Below are positions 25,044 through 33,949 of a stretch of DNA of 64,000 nucleotides, piece by piece (within the stretch, counting starts at the first letter, position 1; each line of letters opens with the position of its first letter). The stretch lies in assembly GCF_030652515.1 (NCBI RefSeq), contig NZ_JAUSAR010000169.1, positions 1-64,000 of the forward strand, written 5' to 3'. Source of the stretch: Aquabacterium sp. (lineage in GTDB: Bacteria; Pseudomonadota; Gammaproteobacteria; Burkholderiales; Burkholderiaceae_C). A program made the translations under genes and the position numbers. The notes beneath the pieces are model-generated. The model was not told the origin of the DNA, ran no database searches, and worked only from the letters and a program-made list of their open reading frames with translations.

Positions 25044-27196
25044 CAGCTGGCCTGCACGTAGACCGAACGCCCAGGCAACGGGAAGTCATGCGGCAAGGAG
25101 ATGAAGGGTTGCCCCACGTCGTAAGGCGTGGGTTCGCGTGCATCGACATCGAACAGATTGCGCACCGACATGGCCACATCCCAGCCCTTGCCTGAGCGGT
25201 CCGTGCGCAGCGTCAGGTCCAACGTGGCATACCCTTTCAGGTCGGCCCGTGGATCGCCGGGATCACGCGGCCGATCGCTCACCCAATTGACCTGCGGGTC
25301 CACCGACCAGCCCGGCGTGAAGCGCCAGTTGGTCCGCAGGTACACGTGGTGGCGCGGCGCGTTCGCCGCCGCCTGCCCCGTGGCCTCGTCCACCGAGCGC
25401 TGGTAGCTGTAGTTGCCCGTCAGTCGCACATCTTTCATCGCGTCCCAGGTGGCCTCGAACTCCAGGCCATTGCCCTGTTGCTGGCCATTGTTCTGGTAAA
25501 CCAAACTGATCAGGCGGATGATGTCTTTCATTTCGTAATGGAAGAGGTTCATGCCCAGTTGTAACTTGGGCAGCGGCTGCCATGACACAGCCGCCTCCAG
25601 GGTTTGAATCTTTTCAGGCCGCAGGTTCGGGTTGCCCGTGATCACCGGGTTGTTGATGGCGTACAGCTCCGACATCGAGGGCGCCCGAAACGCCGAGCCG
25701 TACAGCAGCTTGGTGGTGACGTTGTAGGCAGCCTCCCAGACCAGCGCCAGGCGCGGATTGGTGGTGCTGCCAAAATCCGAGTAATGGTCGTGGCGCAAAC
25801 CGGCCGTCAGCGTCCAGTCCTTGGCCAGGCTCCACTCATCCTGCGCATACAGGTAACGCTTGGTGCGCCCCTGTGGCCGCATGAAGGGCTCCGTGTCCGA
25901 CACATCGATGATGTCCGCCCTCGATCCGGTGCCGATGCGCGAGAAATCGGCATGAAAATTCTTCGTCTCGCGCGTTTTGTAGACCTCTTCCCGCTCGGCT
26001 CCCAGCCCCACCCGAATGCGGTGCATCTTGAACCCCGCGTAAGTGGCCGAGCCGCCCACGCGCCCATGCCGCTCCCATTTGGCCGGGTTGCCGATGACGC
26101 CATCGGCGAAAACGCCCAGGCCGAAGAAATCGGTGCCTGCCGGGTACAAGGTCAGGTCCGTCAGCTCCGTGTAATGCATGAGGCTGACCTGCAAGCGCGC
26201 GGCCCAGTCTTCGGCAAAGTTGCGGTTCTCATAGGTGAGGTCGGAGGTGATGGTCTGGCTGTAGATTTGCCCCTCCGGGTCCAGGGCCGACGCCACCCCC
26301 GTGCCCGTGCCCACGTCATCGCGCTCTTTGTAGGCCAACCGAAAACGCCACTGGTCCAGACTCAAGTCCAACGCACCATCGACCGAATCACGGCCATTGT
26401 TGATGGGCCCTGGCGCGCGCGAGGCCTGGGTGCCCAAAAGGTTGTCCAAGCCGGTTTGCGCATCCGCCTGAACCGTGCGCCGCTGACCATCCGTGTGGCC
26501 CACCCGCAAGTAGCCCGACACATCCACAGCGCCCCACTTGCCGCCATGCAGCATCCAGGCGTCGCCCGTCTTGAACGAGCCGCCTCGCAAGCCCACCTCG
26601 GTGCCTTGAATGTCGTCCGACGTTTTGGTGATGACGTTGACCACCCCCGAGAAAGCGTCCGCGCCGTACAAAGCCGAGCCAGGGCCTCGGATCACCTCGA
26701 CCCGGGCGATGTTCTCGACCGGCATGCCGCCCCAACCACCGCCCCGGCTGCCGGTGTACACCTTGGTCACGGGGATGCCGTTGATCAGCATCAGCACCTG
26801 CGGGTTGAAGCCCAGGTTGATGCCCCGGATCACGTAGACCGGCGCAAAGCCCTGCGTCTCACGCGCCACGTGCAAGCCCGGCACGGTTTCCAGCACCTCG
26901 TCCAGGTCGGTGGCACCAATCGAAGCGATGTCTTGTGCAGTGATCACGGTGGCCACCGCTGGTGCACGGCTGACCGGCACGCGCGACCCCGTGGCAATGC
27001 TGACAAACGACTTGTCGCCATAGGCCAGGGCCAGCTCATCTTCTTCGCTCACCGCCTGGGCGAGGGCCTGGCCGCCCAGCCCGATGACCGCGGAAACAGC
27101 CGCCACCCAGCGCACGGCCAGTGCCGCCCATGACGGGCTGAAGCGAACATCCGCGAAGTGCCTGTCCAGGGTCATGCTGTGCTGGCTGTCAACCAT
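25034..27196 (-). CDS. TonB-dependent outer-membrane receptor
   Basis: A 720-residue gated outer-membrane channel. The signal peptide ends at ALAQAVSEE. A plug domain follows (APAVATVITAQDIASIGATDLDEVLETVPG, split at residues about 75-105; VEVIRGPGSALYGADAFSGV), then a 22-strand barrel ending in Phe. Barrel features include SAFRAPSMSELYAINNP and VRNLFDVDAREPTPYD. The ligand is unknown. The ATG at 27196 is 15 nt downstream of the likely transcription start from an extended -10 promoter; 27175 is the next possible start. It is convergent with the hybrid kinase and together with the binding protein forms a three-gene sensory/uptake locus. Confidence 0.9.
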   Translation of the reverse strand: MVDSQHSMTLDRHFADVRFSPSWAALAVRWVAAVSAVIGLGGQALAQAVSEEDELALAYGDKSFVSIATGSRVPVSRAPAVATVITAQDIASIGATDLDEVLETVPGLHVARETQGFAPVYVIRGINLGFNPQVLMLINGIPVTKVYTGSRGGGWGGMPVENIARVEVIRGPGSALYGADAFSGVVNVITKTSDDIQGTEVGLRGGSFKTGDAWMLHGGKWGAVDVSGYLRVGHTDGQRRTVQADAQTGLDNLLGTQASRAPGPINNGRDSVDGALDLSLDQWRFRLAYKERDDVGTGTGVASALDPEGQIYSQTITSDLTYENRNFAEDWAARLQVSLMHYTELTDLTLYPAGTDFFGLGVFADGVIGNPAKWERHGRVGGSATYAGFKMHRIRVGLGAEREEVYKTRETKNFHADFSRIGTGSRADIIDVSDTEPFMRPQGRTKRYLYAQDEWSLAKDWTLTAGLRHDHYSDFGSTTNPRLALVWEAAYNVTTKLLYGSAFRAPSMSELYAINNPVITGNPNLRPEKIQTLEAAVSWQPLPKLQLGMNLFHYEMKDIIRLISLVYQNNGQQQGNGLEFEATWDAMKDVRLTGNYSYQRSVDEATGQAAANAPRHHVYLRTNWRFTPGWSVDPQVNWVSDRPRDPGDPRADLKGYATLDLTLRTDRSGKGWDVAMSVRNLFDVDAREPTPYDVGQPFISLPHDFPLPGRSVYVQASCQF

Positions 27197-27217
27197 GGGG
27201 AAAATGGAACGATGCAA

Positions 27218-27226
27218 TATATACCA
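27218..27226 (-). promoter_or_regulatory. Extended -10 promoter of the TonB receptor gene
   Basis: Read on the minus strand the sequence is TGGTATATATT, an extended -10 (TGn then TATATA at 27223-27218) in an otherwise GC-rich stretch. Transcription would start near 27211, leaving about a 15-nt leader before the ATG at 27196. No clear -35 is seen, as is usual for this promoter class. Confidence 0.5.
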
Positions 27227-27308
27227 GCGGCAGAACCGCCCTCGATGATCCATTGCCGTCGCCTAAAATGACCCCGCGCTTACCCAGGCTTGCCATGTTG
27301 GCGCAGCC

Positions 27309-28919
27309 ATGACACGAGAAAACGCGATGACCCGGGGACCTGAAGACGACGACGACCGCACCATCATCTCCACCTCTTTTGGTGACAGTGATCTGCCCCA
27401 GTTCGTCTCCAGCTCATCGTTGTTCAACCACACCTTGCCCGATGGCACGCGCCTGGGCGAGTTCGAGATCAAGGGCCTGATCGGCGAGGGCGGCTTTGGC
27501 ATCGTCTACCTGGCTTACGACGAATCCCTGCAACGGCAGGTGGCGCTCAAGGAGTACATGCCCTCCTCGCTGGCCGCGCGCTCCAACACCACCGCCACGG
27601 TCTCCGTCAAATCCGAGCGCCACCTCGAGACCTTCCAGGCCGGCCTGAAAAGCTTCGTCAACGAGGCCCGCCTGCTGGCCCAGTTCGACCACCCCTCCCT
27701 GGTCAAGGTCTACCGCTTCTGGGAAGGCCATGGCACCGCCTACATGGTGATGCCCTACTACGAAGGCCCCACGCTCAAGCGCGCCCTGGCCGAGTTGGGC
27801 CGCCCGCCCACCGAGGCCGAGTTGAAAGCCTGGTTGCGCCCCTTGCTGGACGCCCTGGAAGTGATGCACGCCGCGCACTGCTTTCACCGCGACATCGCGC
27901 CCGACAACATCCTGCTGACCGCCACCGGGCCACTGCTGCTGGACTTTGGCGCGGCCCGCCGGGTGATCGGCGACATGACGCATGCCCTGACCGTGGTGCT
28001 CAAACCGGGCTATGCGCCCATCGAGCAATACGGTGAAGAGTCATCCTCGATGCCCCAGGGTGCCTGGACTGACCTGTACGCGCTGGCCTGCGTGGTGTAC
28101 TACGCAGTCACCGGCAAGGCACCCATGTCTTCGGTCGATCGCCTGATGGCCGACAAGTTGAAGCCCTTGCGAGAAGTGGCGGCAGGCCGGTACAGCGAGC
28201 ACTTCTTGAACGCGATGGACGCCTGCCTGGCGGTCAGGCCCCATGAGCGGCCCCAGAGCGTGACGCAACTGCGCGCGTTGATCGACATCGCACCCACGCC
28301 TGCCGCGCCAGCAGCCGCATCCACGGTGTTGCAGGACCCACTGCCCACCGTGGCGCCAGCCCCGCCAGTCGCACCGCCACCGGCCGAGGCCCGGGCGGCG
28401 ATCCCGAAGCCCCAGACGCTCGCGGCCGAAGTGCCTTCTGCCAGAAGCGGGACCAAGGCCCCCATGAGGCTGTTGGCCGTTGGCCTGCTTCTGATCGCTT
28501 TGGTCGGACTGGCCTGGTGGATTACCACAGCACGCTCTCCCACGAATCAAGCGGTGCCCGCCAGCATCACGCCCCAGGCCGCCGAGCCTGCGCCCGCAAC
28601 GCCCCCCCCGGCGGCAATCACCCCCTCGGCGCCCGTCATCACGCTGCCGTCAGCCCCTGAGCCCGAGCCAGTGGCCAGCGGCGCTCCGCCCACGGGCCCC
28701 GCTCCCGAAGCACCGACACCCATGCCAAGCCGCATCACCGAGCCCGTTCCCGCCAAGGTGAAAGCCCCGAAAGAGCCGACAGCATCCCCCCAAAAGATGC
28801 AGCCTCAGCACCGCCCGGATCCAGCGGTGCACGCACGCTGCGGTGATATTCTTCAAAAAGCCTCCCTGGAAACCCTGAGCCCGGAGGAAACCGCTTTTCT
28901 GAAGAAGGAGTGCCGATGA
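27309..28919 (+). CDS. Transmembrane Ser/Thr protein kinase
   Basis: A 536-residue eukaryotic-type kinase. The catalytic domain covers about residues 45-330: glycine loop LIGEGGFGIVYLA, ATP-binding Lys81 (VALKEYMP), catalytic Asp195 (FHRDIAPDNI) and metal-binding Asp212 (LLLDFGAAR), plus the APE-like PGYAPIEQY. A single membrane helix (about 387-407, RLLAVGLLLIALVGLAWWI) separates it from a Pro/Ala-rich external region. The protein ends in a short Cys-containing helix (CGDILQKASLETL ... KKECR). The activation loop has Thr residues that may be autophosphorylated. Its TGA overlaps the ATG of the lipoprotein gene; a second start at 27327 is possible. Confidence 0.92.
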   Translation: MTRENAMTRGPEDDDDRTIISTSFGDSDLPQFVSSSSLFNHTLPDGTRLGEFEIKGLIGEGGFGIVYLAYDESLQRQVALKEYMPSSLAARSNTTATVSVKSERHLETFQAGLKSFVNEARLLAQFDHPSLVKVYRFWEGHGTAYMVMPYYEGPTLKRALAELGRPPTEAELKAWLRPLLDALEVMHAAHCFHRDIAPDNILLTATGPLLLDFGAARRVIGDMTHALTVVLKPGYAPIEQYGEESSSMPQGAWTDLYALACVVYYAVTGKAPMSSVDRLMADKLKPLREVAAGRYSEHFLNAMDACLAVRPHERPQSVTQLRALIDIAPTPAAPAAASTVLQDPLPTVAPAPPVAPPPAEARAAIPKPQTLAAEVPSARSGTKAPMRLLAVGLLLIALVGLAWWITTARSPTNQAVPASITPQAAEPAPATPPPAAITPSAPVITLPSAPEPEPVASGAPPTGPAPEAPTPMPSRITEPVPAKVKAPKEPTASPQKMQPQHRPDPAVHARCGDILQKASLETLSPEETAFLKKECR

Positions 28920-30127
28920 AGTCCGCCGCCAACGTTCTGCCCAGAGGCTTGCGCGCCTGCCTGGCCACCCTGGTCACCCTGTGGCTGGCCGCGTGCGCGG
29001 CGCCTCAAGCCACGTCCGTCAGCAACGAGTTGCCCTTCGAGCAGGCCGTGGCCAAGGCCACTGACGGCCTGGTCTCGCAAACCCAAACCCTGCCCGCCTT
29101 CCTGGCCAAGGTCGAGTCCAAGCTGGCCAAGCGTGGCGTGGTGGTCGATCCCTTCCTGGACAGCAGCACCGGCCAGCAAACTGGCGCCACCAAGCTGTTT
29201 GAAAAGCGCGTCAGCGATCGGCTGGCATCCACTCACGACGTGTTCGACCTGCTGCCCTTCCAGTCGGCCAACCTCAGCAAGGCCCAGTACCTGCTGACCG
29301 GCACCATGACCCGGGCCCAAGGCGAGCACGCCCGCCATGTCTTCAAGCTGAACCTGGCCCTGACCGAATTGCGCAGCGGCAAGGTGGTGGCCCAGGCCTC
29401 CGCCCAGGCGCAAGGCGCCGGGCTGGACAACAACCCCCTGCCCTACTACCGGGACAGCCCCGTGCTGGTGAAAGACCAGGTGCTGGAAGGCTACATCCGC
29501 TCCACCGCGACCGCGCCAGGCCAAAAAGCCGATGCCTTCTACCTGGACCGCATCGCCGCCGCCACCTTGATCAACGAGGCCACCAACCTGTACAACTCCG
29601 AGCGCTACCAGGAGGCCCTGGGCCAGTACCGCAGCGCCCTGGCCACCCCAGCCGGTGAGCAACTGCGCGTGCTCAACGGCATCTACCTGGCCAACGTCAA
29701 ACTGGGGCGCACCGCGGAAGCCGAGACCGCCTTTGGCAAGGTCGTGGCCATGGGCATCGCTTACAACGAACTCGGCGTGAAGTTCCTGTTCAACCCCGGC
29801 AGCACCGAGTTCTGGTCCGACGCCCGCATCAGCGGGGCCTATGGCATGTGGTTGCGTCAGATCGCCCGCGAAAGCACGGCCGCCAAGGTCTGCATGAACA
29901 TCATCGGCCACACCAGCCGCACCGGCTCGGAGCAGTCCAACGACTCGCTGTCGCTGCAGCGCGCCGCCTACGTCAAGCAACGCCTGACCGCCGAAGCCGC
30001 CAACCTGGGGCCGCGTACCAAGGCCACGGGCATGGGCTTTCGCCAGAACATCGTGGGCAGCGGCTCCGACAACGCCGTCGATGCCCTGGACCGGCGTGTC
30101 GAATTCAAGATCGTGGGCTGCAACTGA
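28916..30127 (+). CDS. TPR / OmpA-like lipoprotein coupled to the kinase
   Basis: A 403-residue lipoprotein (lipobox LWLAAC, lipidated at Cys25 or 26). Three regions are visible: an N-terminal domain resembling CsgG/FlgO-type lipoproteins (ASTHDVFDLLPFQSANLSKA, YLLTGTMTRA), a short tetratricopeptide segment (AATLINEATNLYNSERYQEALG), and a C-terminal OmpA-like peptidoglycan-binding domain (NIIGHTSRTGSEQSNDSLSLQRA, RRVEFKIVGCN). It should be held at the outer membrane and touch the cell wall. ATG 28916 overlaps the kinase stop codon and follows AAGGAG, so it is a dedicated partner or reporter of the kinase. That relation is inference. Confidence 0.85.
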   Translation: MKSAANVLPRGLRACLATLVTLWLAACAAPQATSVSNELPFEQAVAKATDGLVSQTQTLPAFLAKVESKLAKRGVVVDPFLDSSTGQQTGATKLFEKRVSDRLASTHDVFDLLPFQSANLSKAQYLLTGTMTRAQGEHARHVFKLNLALTELRSGKVVAQASAQAQGAGLDNNPLPYYRDSPVLVKDQVLEGYIRSTATAPGQKADAFYLDRIAAATLINEATNLYNSERYQEALGQYRSALATPAGEQLRVLNGIYLANVKLGRTAEAETAFGKVVAMGIAYNELGVKFLFNPGSTEFWSDARISGAYGMWLRQIARESTAAKVCMNIIGHTSRTGSEQSNDSLSLQRAAYVKQRLTAEAANLGPRTKATGMGFRQNIVGSGSDNAVDALDRRVEFKIVGCN

Positions 30128-30145
30128 GCCCACGTGATCCAGTGA

Positions 30146-30733
30146 TCACTTCACCGGCTTGGTGACCGGTGGCGCGCTCAAGGTCTTGGTGTTGATCGGC
30201 TTGAGGTCGCCGCAATTGGCGCCCAGCCAGGTCGAGGTGTTCGTCATGTTCATGGTCTTGGACTCGCCCTTCATGGTCATGATCGTGGCCACCTTCATGG
30301 TGTAGCTCTCAGGGCTGTTGAACACAGCCTCGCCATCGGTCTCCGATTGGGGATCGATGCAGCTGGAGTGCCAGGTCCAACGGTTGCCACTGCGCGACTT
30401 GATCTCGGTCTTGCAGTTCTTGTCGCCGTTTTTCTGGGCCAGCCACTGGTTCTGGTCCAGCGACTCCTTGCTCAGGCAGATCTTGATGTCACCTGCGGCG
30501 CCACTCATGTCCACGCCCTTCTGCTTCATCATGGCTTCCATCTGCTTGCGCACTTCGGGCGGCAGGTTGCTCATCTGGGCGCCCATGGGCGGGGCTTTCA
30601 CGCCATCCACGGCGCGCTCGCTGCGAACCTGCCAAAGGCCAGGTTTGATGGGGGGAGCATCAGCGGCGTGAGACGCCAGGCTGAAGGTTGAAGCACACAG
30701 CAAGGCCAGGCTGCAGCGGGTGATGGGGTGCAT
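30146..30733 (-). CDS. DUF3617 periplasmic protein
   Basis: A 195-residue exported protein with a signal peptide ending near SLASHAADA. The body matches DUF3617: PIKPGLWQVRSERAVDG at the start, a Met-rich middle (MGAQMSNLPPEVRKQMEAMMKQKG), four cysteines and CLSKESLD. Such proteins are widespread in proteobacteria with no known activity. The methionine-rich segment could bind copper or simply be structural. The start at 30733 is preferred over 30901 because the latter leads with low-quality sequence before the signal peptide. It is convergent with the lipoprotein gene (18 bp between stops). Confidence 0.85.
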   Translation of the reverse strand: MHPITRCSLALLCASTFSLASHAADAPPIKPGLWQVRSERAVDGVKAPPMGAQMSNLPPEVRKQMEAMMKQKGVDMSGAAGDIKICLSKESLDQNQWLAQKNGDKNCKTEIKSRSGNRWTWHSSCIDPQSETDGEAVFNSPESYTMKVATIMTMKGESKTMNMTNTSTWLGANCGDLKPINTKTLSAPPVTKPVK

Positions 30734-30825
30734 GTTTTCCTCCAAGGGGGTGTTGCCAGGATCGAATTCCTCGACCCCTTGCATGATGGCATGGCTGGCG
30801 CACACACCCGCCCCCTCGCGCGGCC

Positions 30826-31860
30826 TCAGCCTGCCAACAAAGCCCGCGTGATGTCTGCGGCAGAGGCCTCCCGGCACGCGCTCGCATTCTGGCCCGACCA
30901 CAAGGGCGAGAAGTCGCCGCTGCCCAGGCTTTCGGCCTTGGCCCGCAGTGGTGCGATGGCCGCCGTGGCCAAGGGGAACTCGGGCGCCTCGGAGCTCAAG
31001 GGCCCCAAAGCCACCATCAGGCGATTGACGATGCCCCGCGCGGGTCGGCCCGTGAACACATTGGTCAGCGCGGTGTGGCGAGCCGCCTCACTTTGCAGGG
31101 CTGATCGGTGAACCTGAGACGTGGTGGCCTCGTGGGCCAACAGATAAGCCGTGCCCACCTGCACACCCGCCGCGCCCAGGGCCATGGCTGCCGCCACACC
31201 CTGGGCATCGGCGATGCCGCCAGCGGCCACCACGGGCACCTTGACCGCCCGGACCATTTGCGGCAACAGCGCGAACGTGCCCATCTGCAGCGTCAGGTCG
31301 TGCGACAGGAAATGGCCTCGGTGGCCGCCAGCCTCCAGCCCTTGGGCAATGACGACGTCGGCACCATGCCCCTCCAGCCAAAGGGCCTCTTCCACCGTGG
31401 TGGCTGAAGACAGCACGGTGGCCCCCCAGCTTTTGACCCGCGCCAGCAAGCCCGCCGAAGGCAAACCAAAATGGAAGCTGAGCACGGGTGGTTTGAACTC
31501 TTCCAGGACGTCGGCGGCTTCGGCGCTGAAGGGCGCACGGCCAGGACCGGTGCCGACGGCACTCGGATCCACTGCCAGTTCCTGGTAATGGGGGGCCAAG
31601 GCCTGCTGCCAGAGGGCAGCTCGCCGCGCATCAGGCGCGGGCGCCTCATGGCAAAAGAAATTGACGTTGTACGGCCGATCAGTGCCCGCCTTGATCCGCG
31701 CCAACTCGGTGCGCAGATCATCCAAGCTCAGCATCGCGGCAGGCAAAGACCCCAATCCGCCCGCGTTGGAGACGGCAATGGCCAGCAAGCTGCCCTGCAC
31801 ACCAGCCATGGGCGCCTGTATCAGGGGCAACTCAATGCCCAGGCGACTGGACAAATTCAA
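30826..31860 (-). CDS. Nitronate monooxygenase
   Basis: A 344-residue FMN enzyme of the 2-nitropropane dioxygenase / nitronate monooxygenase family that oxidises toxic alkyl nitronates. Family motifs seen are LIQAPMAGVQ at the N-terminus, VSNAGGLGSLPAA, the phosphate-binding AGGIADAQGVAAAMALGAAGVQVGT (residues about 215-239) and QGLEAGGHRGHF with the catalytic His. It is a class I type enzyme. One base separates it from the 72-codon gene upstream, so three small genes may form one transcript. Confidence 0.9.
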   Translation of the reverse strand: MNLSSRLGIELPLIQAPMAGVQGSLLAIAVSNAGGLGSLPAAMLSLDDLRTELARIKAGTDRPYNVNFFCHEAPAPDARRAALWQQALAPHYQELAVDPSAVGTGPGRAPFSAEAADVLEEFKPPVLSFHFGLPSAGLLARVKSWGATVLSSATTVEEALWLEGHGADVVIAQGLEAGGHRGHFLSHDLTLQMGTFALLPQMVRAVKVPVVAAGGIADAQGVAAAMALGAAGVQVGTAYLLAHEATTSQVHRSALQSEAARHTALTNVFTGRPARGIVNRLMVALGPLSSEAPEFPLATAAIAPLRAKAESLGSGDFSPLWSGQNASACREASAADITRALLAG

Positions 31861-31861
31861 A

Positions 31862-32080
31862 TCAGTGAGAACCGACAGGCTGTTGCCACTGGGCGATGGC
31901 GAACTTCAAGGCATCGTCACGAGACACGAACAGCTTGGCGAACATGCACTTGGCCGGACGGTCGCCACGGGCTTGTCCTTCGCTGATGGCCAGACCGGCC
32001 TTCCATTGGCCGTCGCCCAAAGACTCGGCAATGGGAATGGCGAGGTACTCGCCCACTGAGAAAGCGGGTGCTGTGTGCAT
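31862..32080 (-). CDS. Small hypothetical protein (72 aa)
   Basis: I do not recognise a family. The 72-residue protein has a mixed alpha/beta pattern (FSVGEYLAIPIAESLGDG, KCMFAKLFVSRDDALKFAIA) and no signal peptide. The ATG at 32080 is preceded by GGAG; an in-frame upstream extension overlaps the preceding small gene antisense to nothing useful and is rejected. It sits 1 bp before the nitronate monooxygenase gene and 10 bp after a 60-codon gene, so all three are likely co-transcribed. Confidence 0.68.
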   Translation of the reverse strand: MHTAPAFSVGEYLAIPIAESLGDGQWKAGLAISEGQARGDRPAKCMFAKLFVSRDDALKFAIAQWQQPVGSH

Positions 32081-32090
32081 GCTCGGCTCC

Positions 32091-32273
32091 TTAAACGTGC
32101 GAATGGCTGGAGGGCGCGCTGAAACGCGATTGCCCAGCCAAAGCCAATTCAGTTTCCACAATTTCATCAGCGATGCGGTCGATCTTGCTGCTGTCCCATA
32201 CGTTGGCCGCATAAGCTTCTTCAAGATCGTCCCGCAGTTGCTGATACTTGCTGTTCAGGTCTGCGTATCCCAT
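32091..32273 (-). CDS. Small helical hypothetical protein (60 aa)
   Basis: A 60-residue, strongly helical and acidic protein (LNSKYQQLRDDLEEAYA, KIDRIADEIVETELALA) with a His/Ser-rich end. It begins at ATG 32273 eight bases after GGGAG. No family is recognised. The helical heptads suggest a coiled coil or a small dimer. It heads the possible three-gene unit with the 72-codon gene and nitronate monooxygenase. Confidence 0.68.
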   Translation of the reverse strand: MGYADLNSKYQQLRDDLEEAYAANVWDSSKIDRIADEIVETELALAGQSRFSAPSSHSHV

Positions 32274-32385
32274 CGGAAAACTCCCGTGTTGAGTTCTGCT
32301 GTGGTCATGCTCTCAAAATACCAAGGGTTTCTGTGTAGGACAACACCCCAAATGAGGGTCGGACCGGGGCAAATCGGCTGGTGTT

Positions 32386-32889
32386 TTACTTGCCGGCAAT
32401 GCTGATCAGCTCGACCTCGAACTGCAAAGTGGCATTGGGCGGGATCACGCCGCCTGCACCACGCTCCCCGTAGGCGATGGCCGAGGGGCAGGTCAGCTTG
32501 GCCTTGCCGCCCACCTTCAGGCGCTGCACGCCTTCGGTCCAGCAAGGGATGACGCGGTTGAGGGGGAATTCGGTGGGCTCGTTGCGCTTGTAGGAGCTGT
32601 CGAACTCCTTGCCATCGGGGAAGGTGCCACGGTAGTGCACCTTCACGGTGTCGGTCGCGGCGGGGCTGGCGCCGGTGCCGTCTTTCAACGAGAGGTAAAC
32701 CAGGCCACTGGGGGTGACGACGGCACCTTTTTCCTTGGCGGCCTTGGCCAGGGCCGCATCGGGCGCCGCAATGGCAGACGAGGCGGTGGACAGGGTCAGC
32801 ACGGCGGCCGTCAGCAGGGAGGATGTCAGGGCAGCAATTCGCACAGCGGGTCTCCAAGGGTGATTGAGTGAGCGGGCATCATCGCTCAT
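32386..32889 (-). CDS. Exported FKBP-type peptidyl-prolyl isomerase
   Basis: A 167-residue periplasmic PPIase with a signal peptide (cleavage near AIAAPDA). The FKBP domain shows VKVHYRGTFPDGKEFDSSY, IPCWTEGVQRLKVGGKAKL and AYGERGAGGVIPPNATLQFEVEL, which include the drug-pocket aromatic and Ile/Tyr positions of FKBP proteins. It should accelerate folding of exported proteins. The ATG at 32889 gives a clean signal peptide; the frame upstream to 33048 lies antisense to the AcuI-type gene and is rejected. The gene is divergent from the reductase at 32945. Confidence 0.9.
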   Translation of the reverse strand: MSDDARSLNHPWRPAVRIAALTSSLLTAAVLTLSTASSAIAAPDAALAKAAKEKGAVVTPSGLVYLSLKDGTGASPAATDTVKVHYRGTFPDGKEFDSSYKRNEPTEFPLNRVIPCWTEGVQRLKVGGKAKLTCPSAIAYGERGAGGVIPPNATLQFEVELISIAGK

Positions 32890-32944
32890 CCTGGTGTAGT
32901 GTTCCGTGCCTTGACAAATGGTTTCACATCCCGAGGAGATGCAC

Positions 32945-33937
32945 GTGTTCAACGCCCTGGTGCTCGACAAGAACCCCGACTTCAACGCCGCCGTGAAAGC
33001 GGTCGATGATGACTTTTTGCCCACGGTGGCCGAAGGCCTTGGGGTCACGGTGGCGATTGACTACTCAACGCTGAACTACAAGGATGCGCTGGCCATCACC
33101 AACACCTCGCCCGTGGTGCGCAGTTGGCCCATGGTGGCGGGGGTGGATGGCGCGGGCACGGTCATCGCCAGCGAACACCCCCATTGGCAGGCGGGCGACC
33201 GGGTCGTGCTCAACGGCTTTGGCGTGGGCGAGACGCACAAGGGGTGCCTGGCCGAAAAGGCCCACCTGAACGGAGACTGGCTGGTGAAACTGCCCGAGGC
33301 CTTCAGCTCCCGGCAGGCCATGGCCATCGGCACCGCGGGCTACACCGCCATGCTGTGCGTGATGGCCCTGGAGCGGCATGGCGCCTTGCATGGTGGCGGC
33401 GAAGTGCTGGTCACCGGCGCCACCGGTGGCGTGGGCTCGATCGCGGTGGCTTTGCTGGCCAGGCTGGGTCATGTGGTGGTGGCCGCCACGGGCAAGGCCA
33501 GTGAAGCCGACTACCTGCTCAACCTGGGGGCGAACCGCGTGATTGACCGCGCGGAGCTGTCGGCGCCCGGCAAGCCTTTGCAGAAGGAGCGCTGGGTGGC
33601 CGTGGTGGACGCCGTGGGCAGCCACACCCTGGTCAACGCCTGTGCCCAGACCAGCTACGGCGGCGCGGTGGCGGCCTGCGGACTGGCGCAGGGCTTCGAC
33701 CTGCCAGGCACGGTCATGCCCTTCATCTTGCGGGGCGTGGCGCTGCTGGGGGTGGACAGCGTGATGGCCTCGCTGGCGTTGCGCGAGCAAGCCTGGCAAA
33801 GGCTGGCGCAGGATCTGGACCTCGGATTGCTGGAGCAGATCACCACCGAGGTCTCCTTGGCCGAGTCCATCGAGGCCGCCGGGCGTCTGCGGGCCGGGCG
33901 GGTGCGTGGCCGACTGTTGGTGCGCACCAAGCCTTGA
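32945..33937 (+). CDS. acuI: Acryloyl-CoA reductase-type quinone oxidoreductase
   Basis: A 330-residue NADPH-dependent medium-chain reductase of the YhdH/AcuI group, which reduces acrylyl-CoA to propionyl-CoA. It has a GroES-like N-terminal part (VAIDYSTLNYKDALAI) and a Rossmann domain with VTGATGGVGSIAVALLARLG. I take GTG 32945 as start: GAGGAG ends 6 nt before it, while the ATG at 32939 directly abuts that sequence, and the resulting N-terminus MFNALVLDK matches the family. Typical zinc ligands of alcohol dehydrogenases are absent, as expected. Confidence 0.86.
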   Translation: MFNALVLDKNPDFNAAVKAVDDDFLPTVAEGLGVTVAIDYSTLNYKDALAITNTSPVVRSWPMVAGVDGAGTVIASEHPHWQAGDRVVLNGFGVGETHKGCLAEKAHLNGDWLVKLPEAFSSRQAMAIGTAGYTAMLCVMALERHGALHGGGEVLVTGATGGVGSIAVALLARLGHVVVAATGKASEADYLLNLGANRVIDRAELSAPGKPLQKERWVAVVDAVGSHTLVNACAQTSYGGAVAACGLAQGFDLPGTVMPFILRGVALLGVDSVMASLALREQAWQRLAQDLDLGLLEQITTEVSLAESIEAAGRLRAGRVRGRLLVRTKP

Positions 33938-33949
33938 GCCTCACCTCTG

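Noticed and set aside
25604..27133. 509-codon plus-strand ORF within the TonB receptor
   Set aside because: Antisense to a well-supported barrel gene, biased Arg/His/Val composition and no motif.
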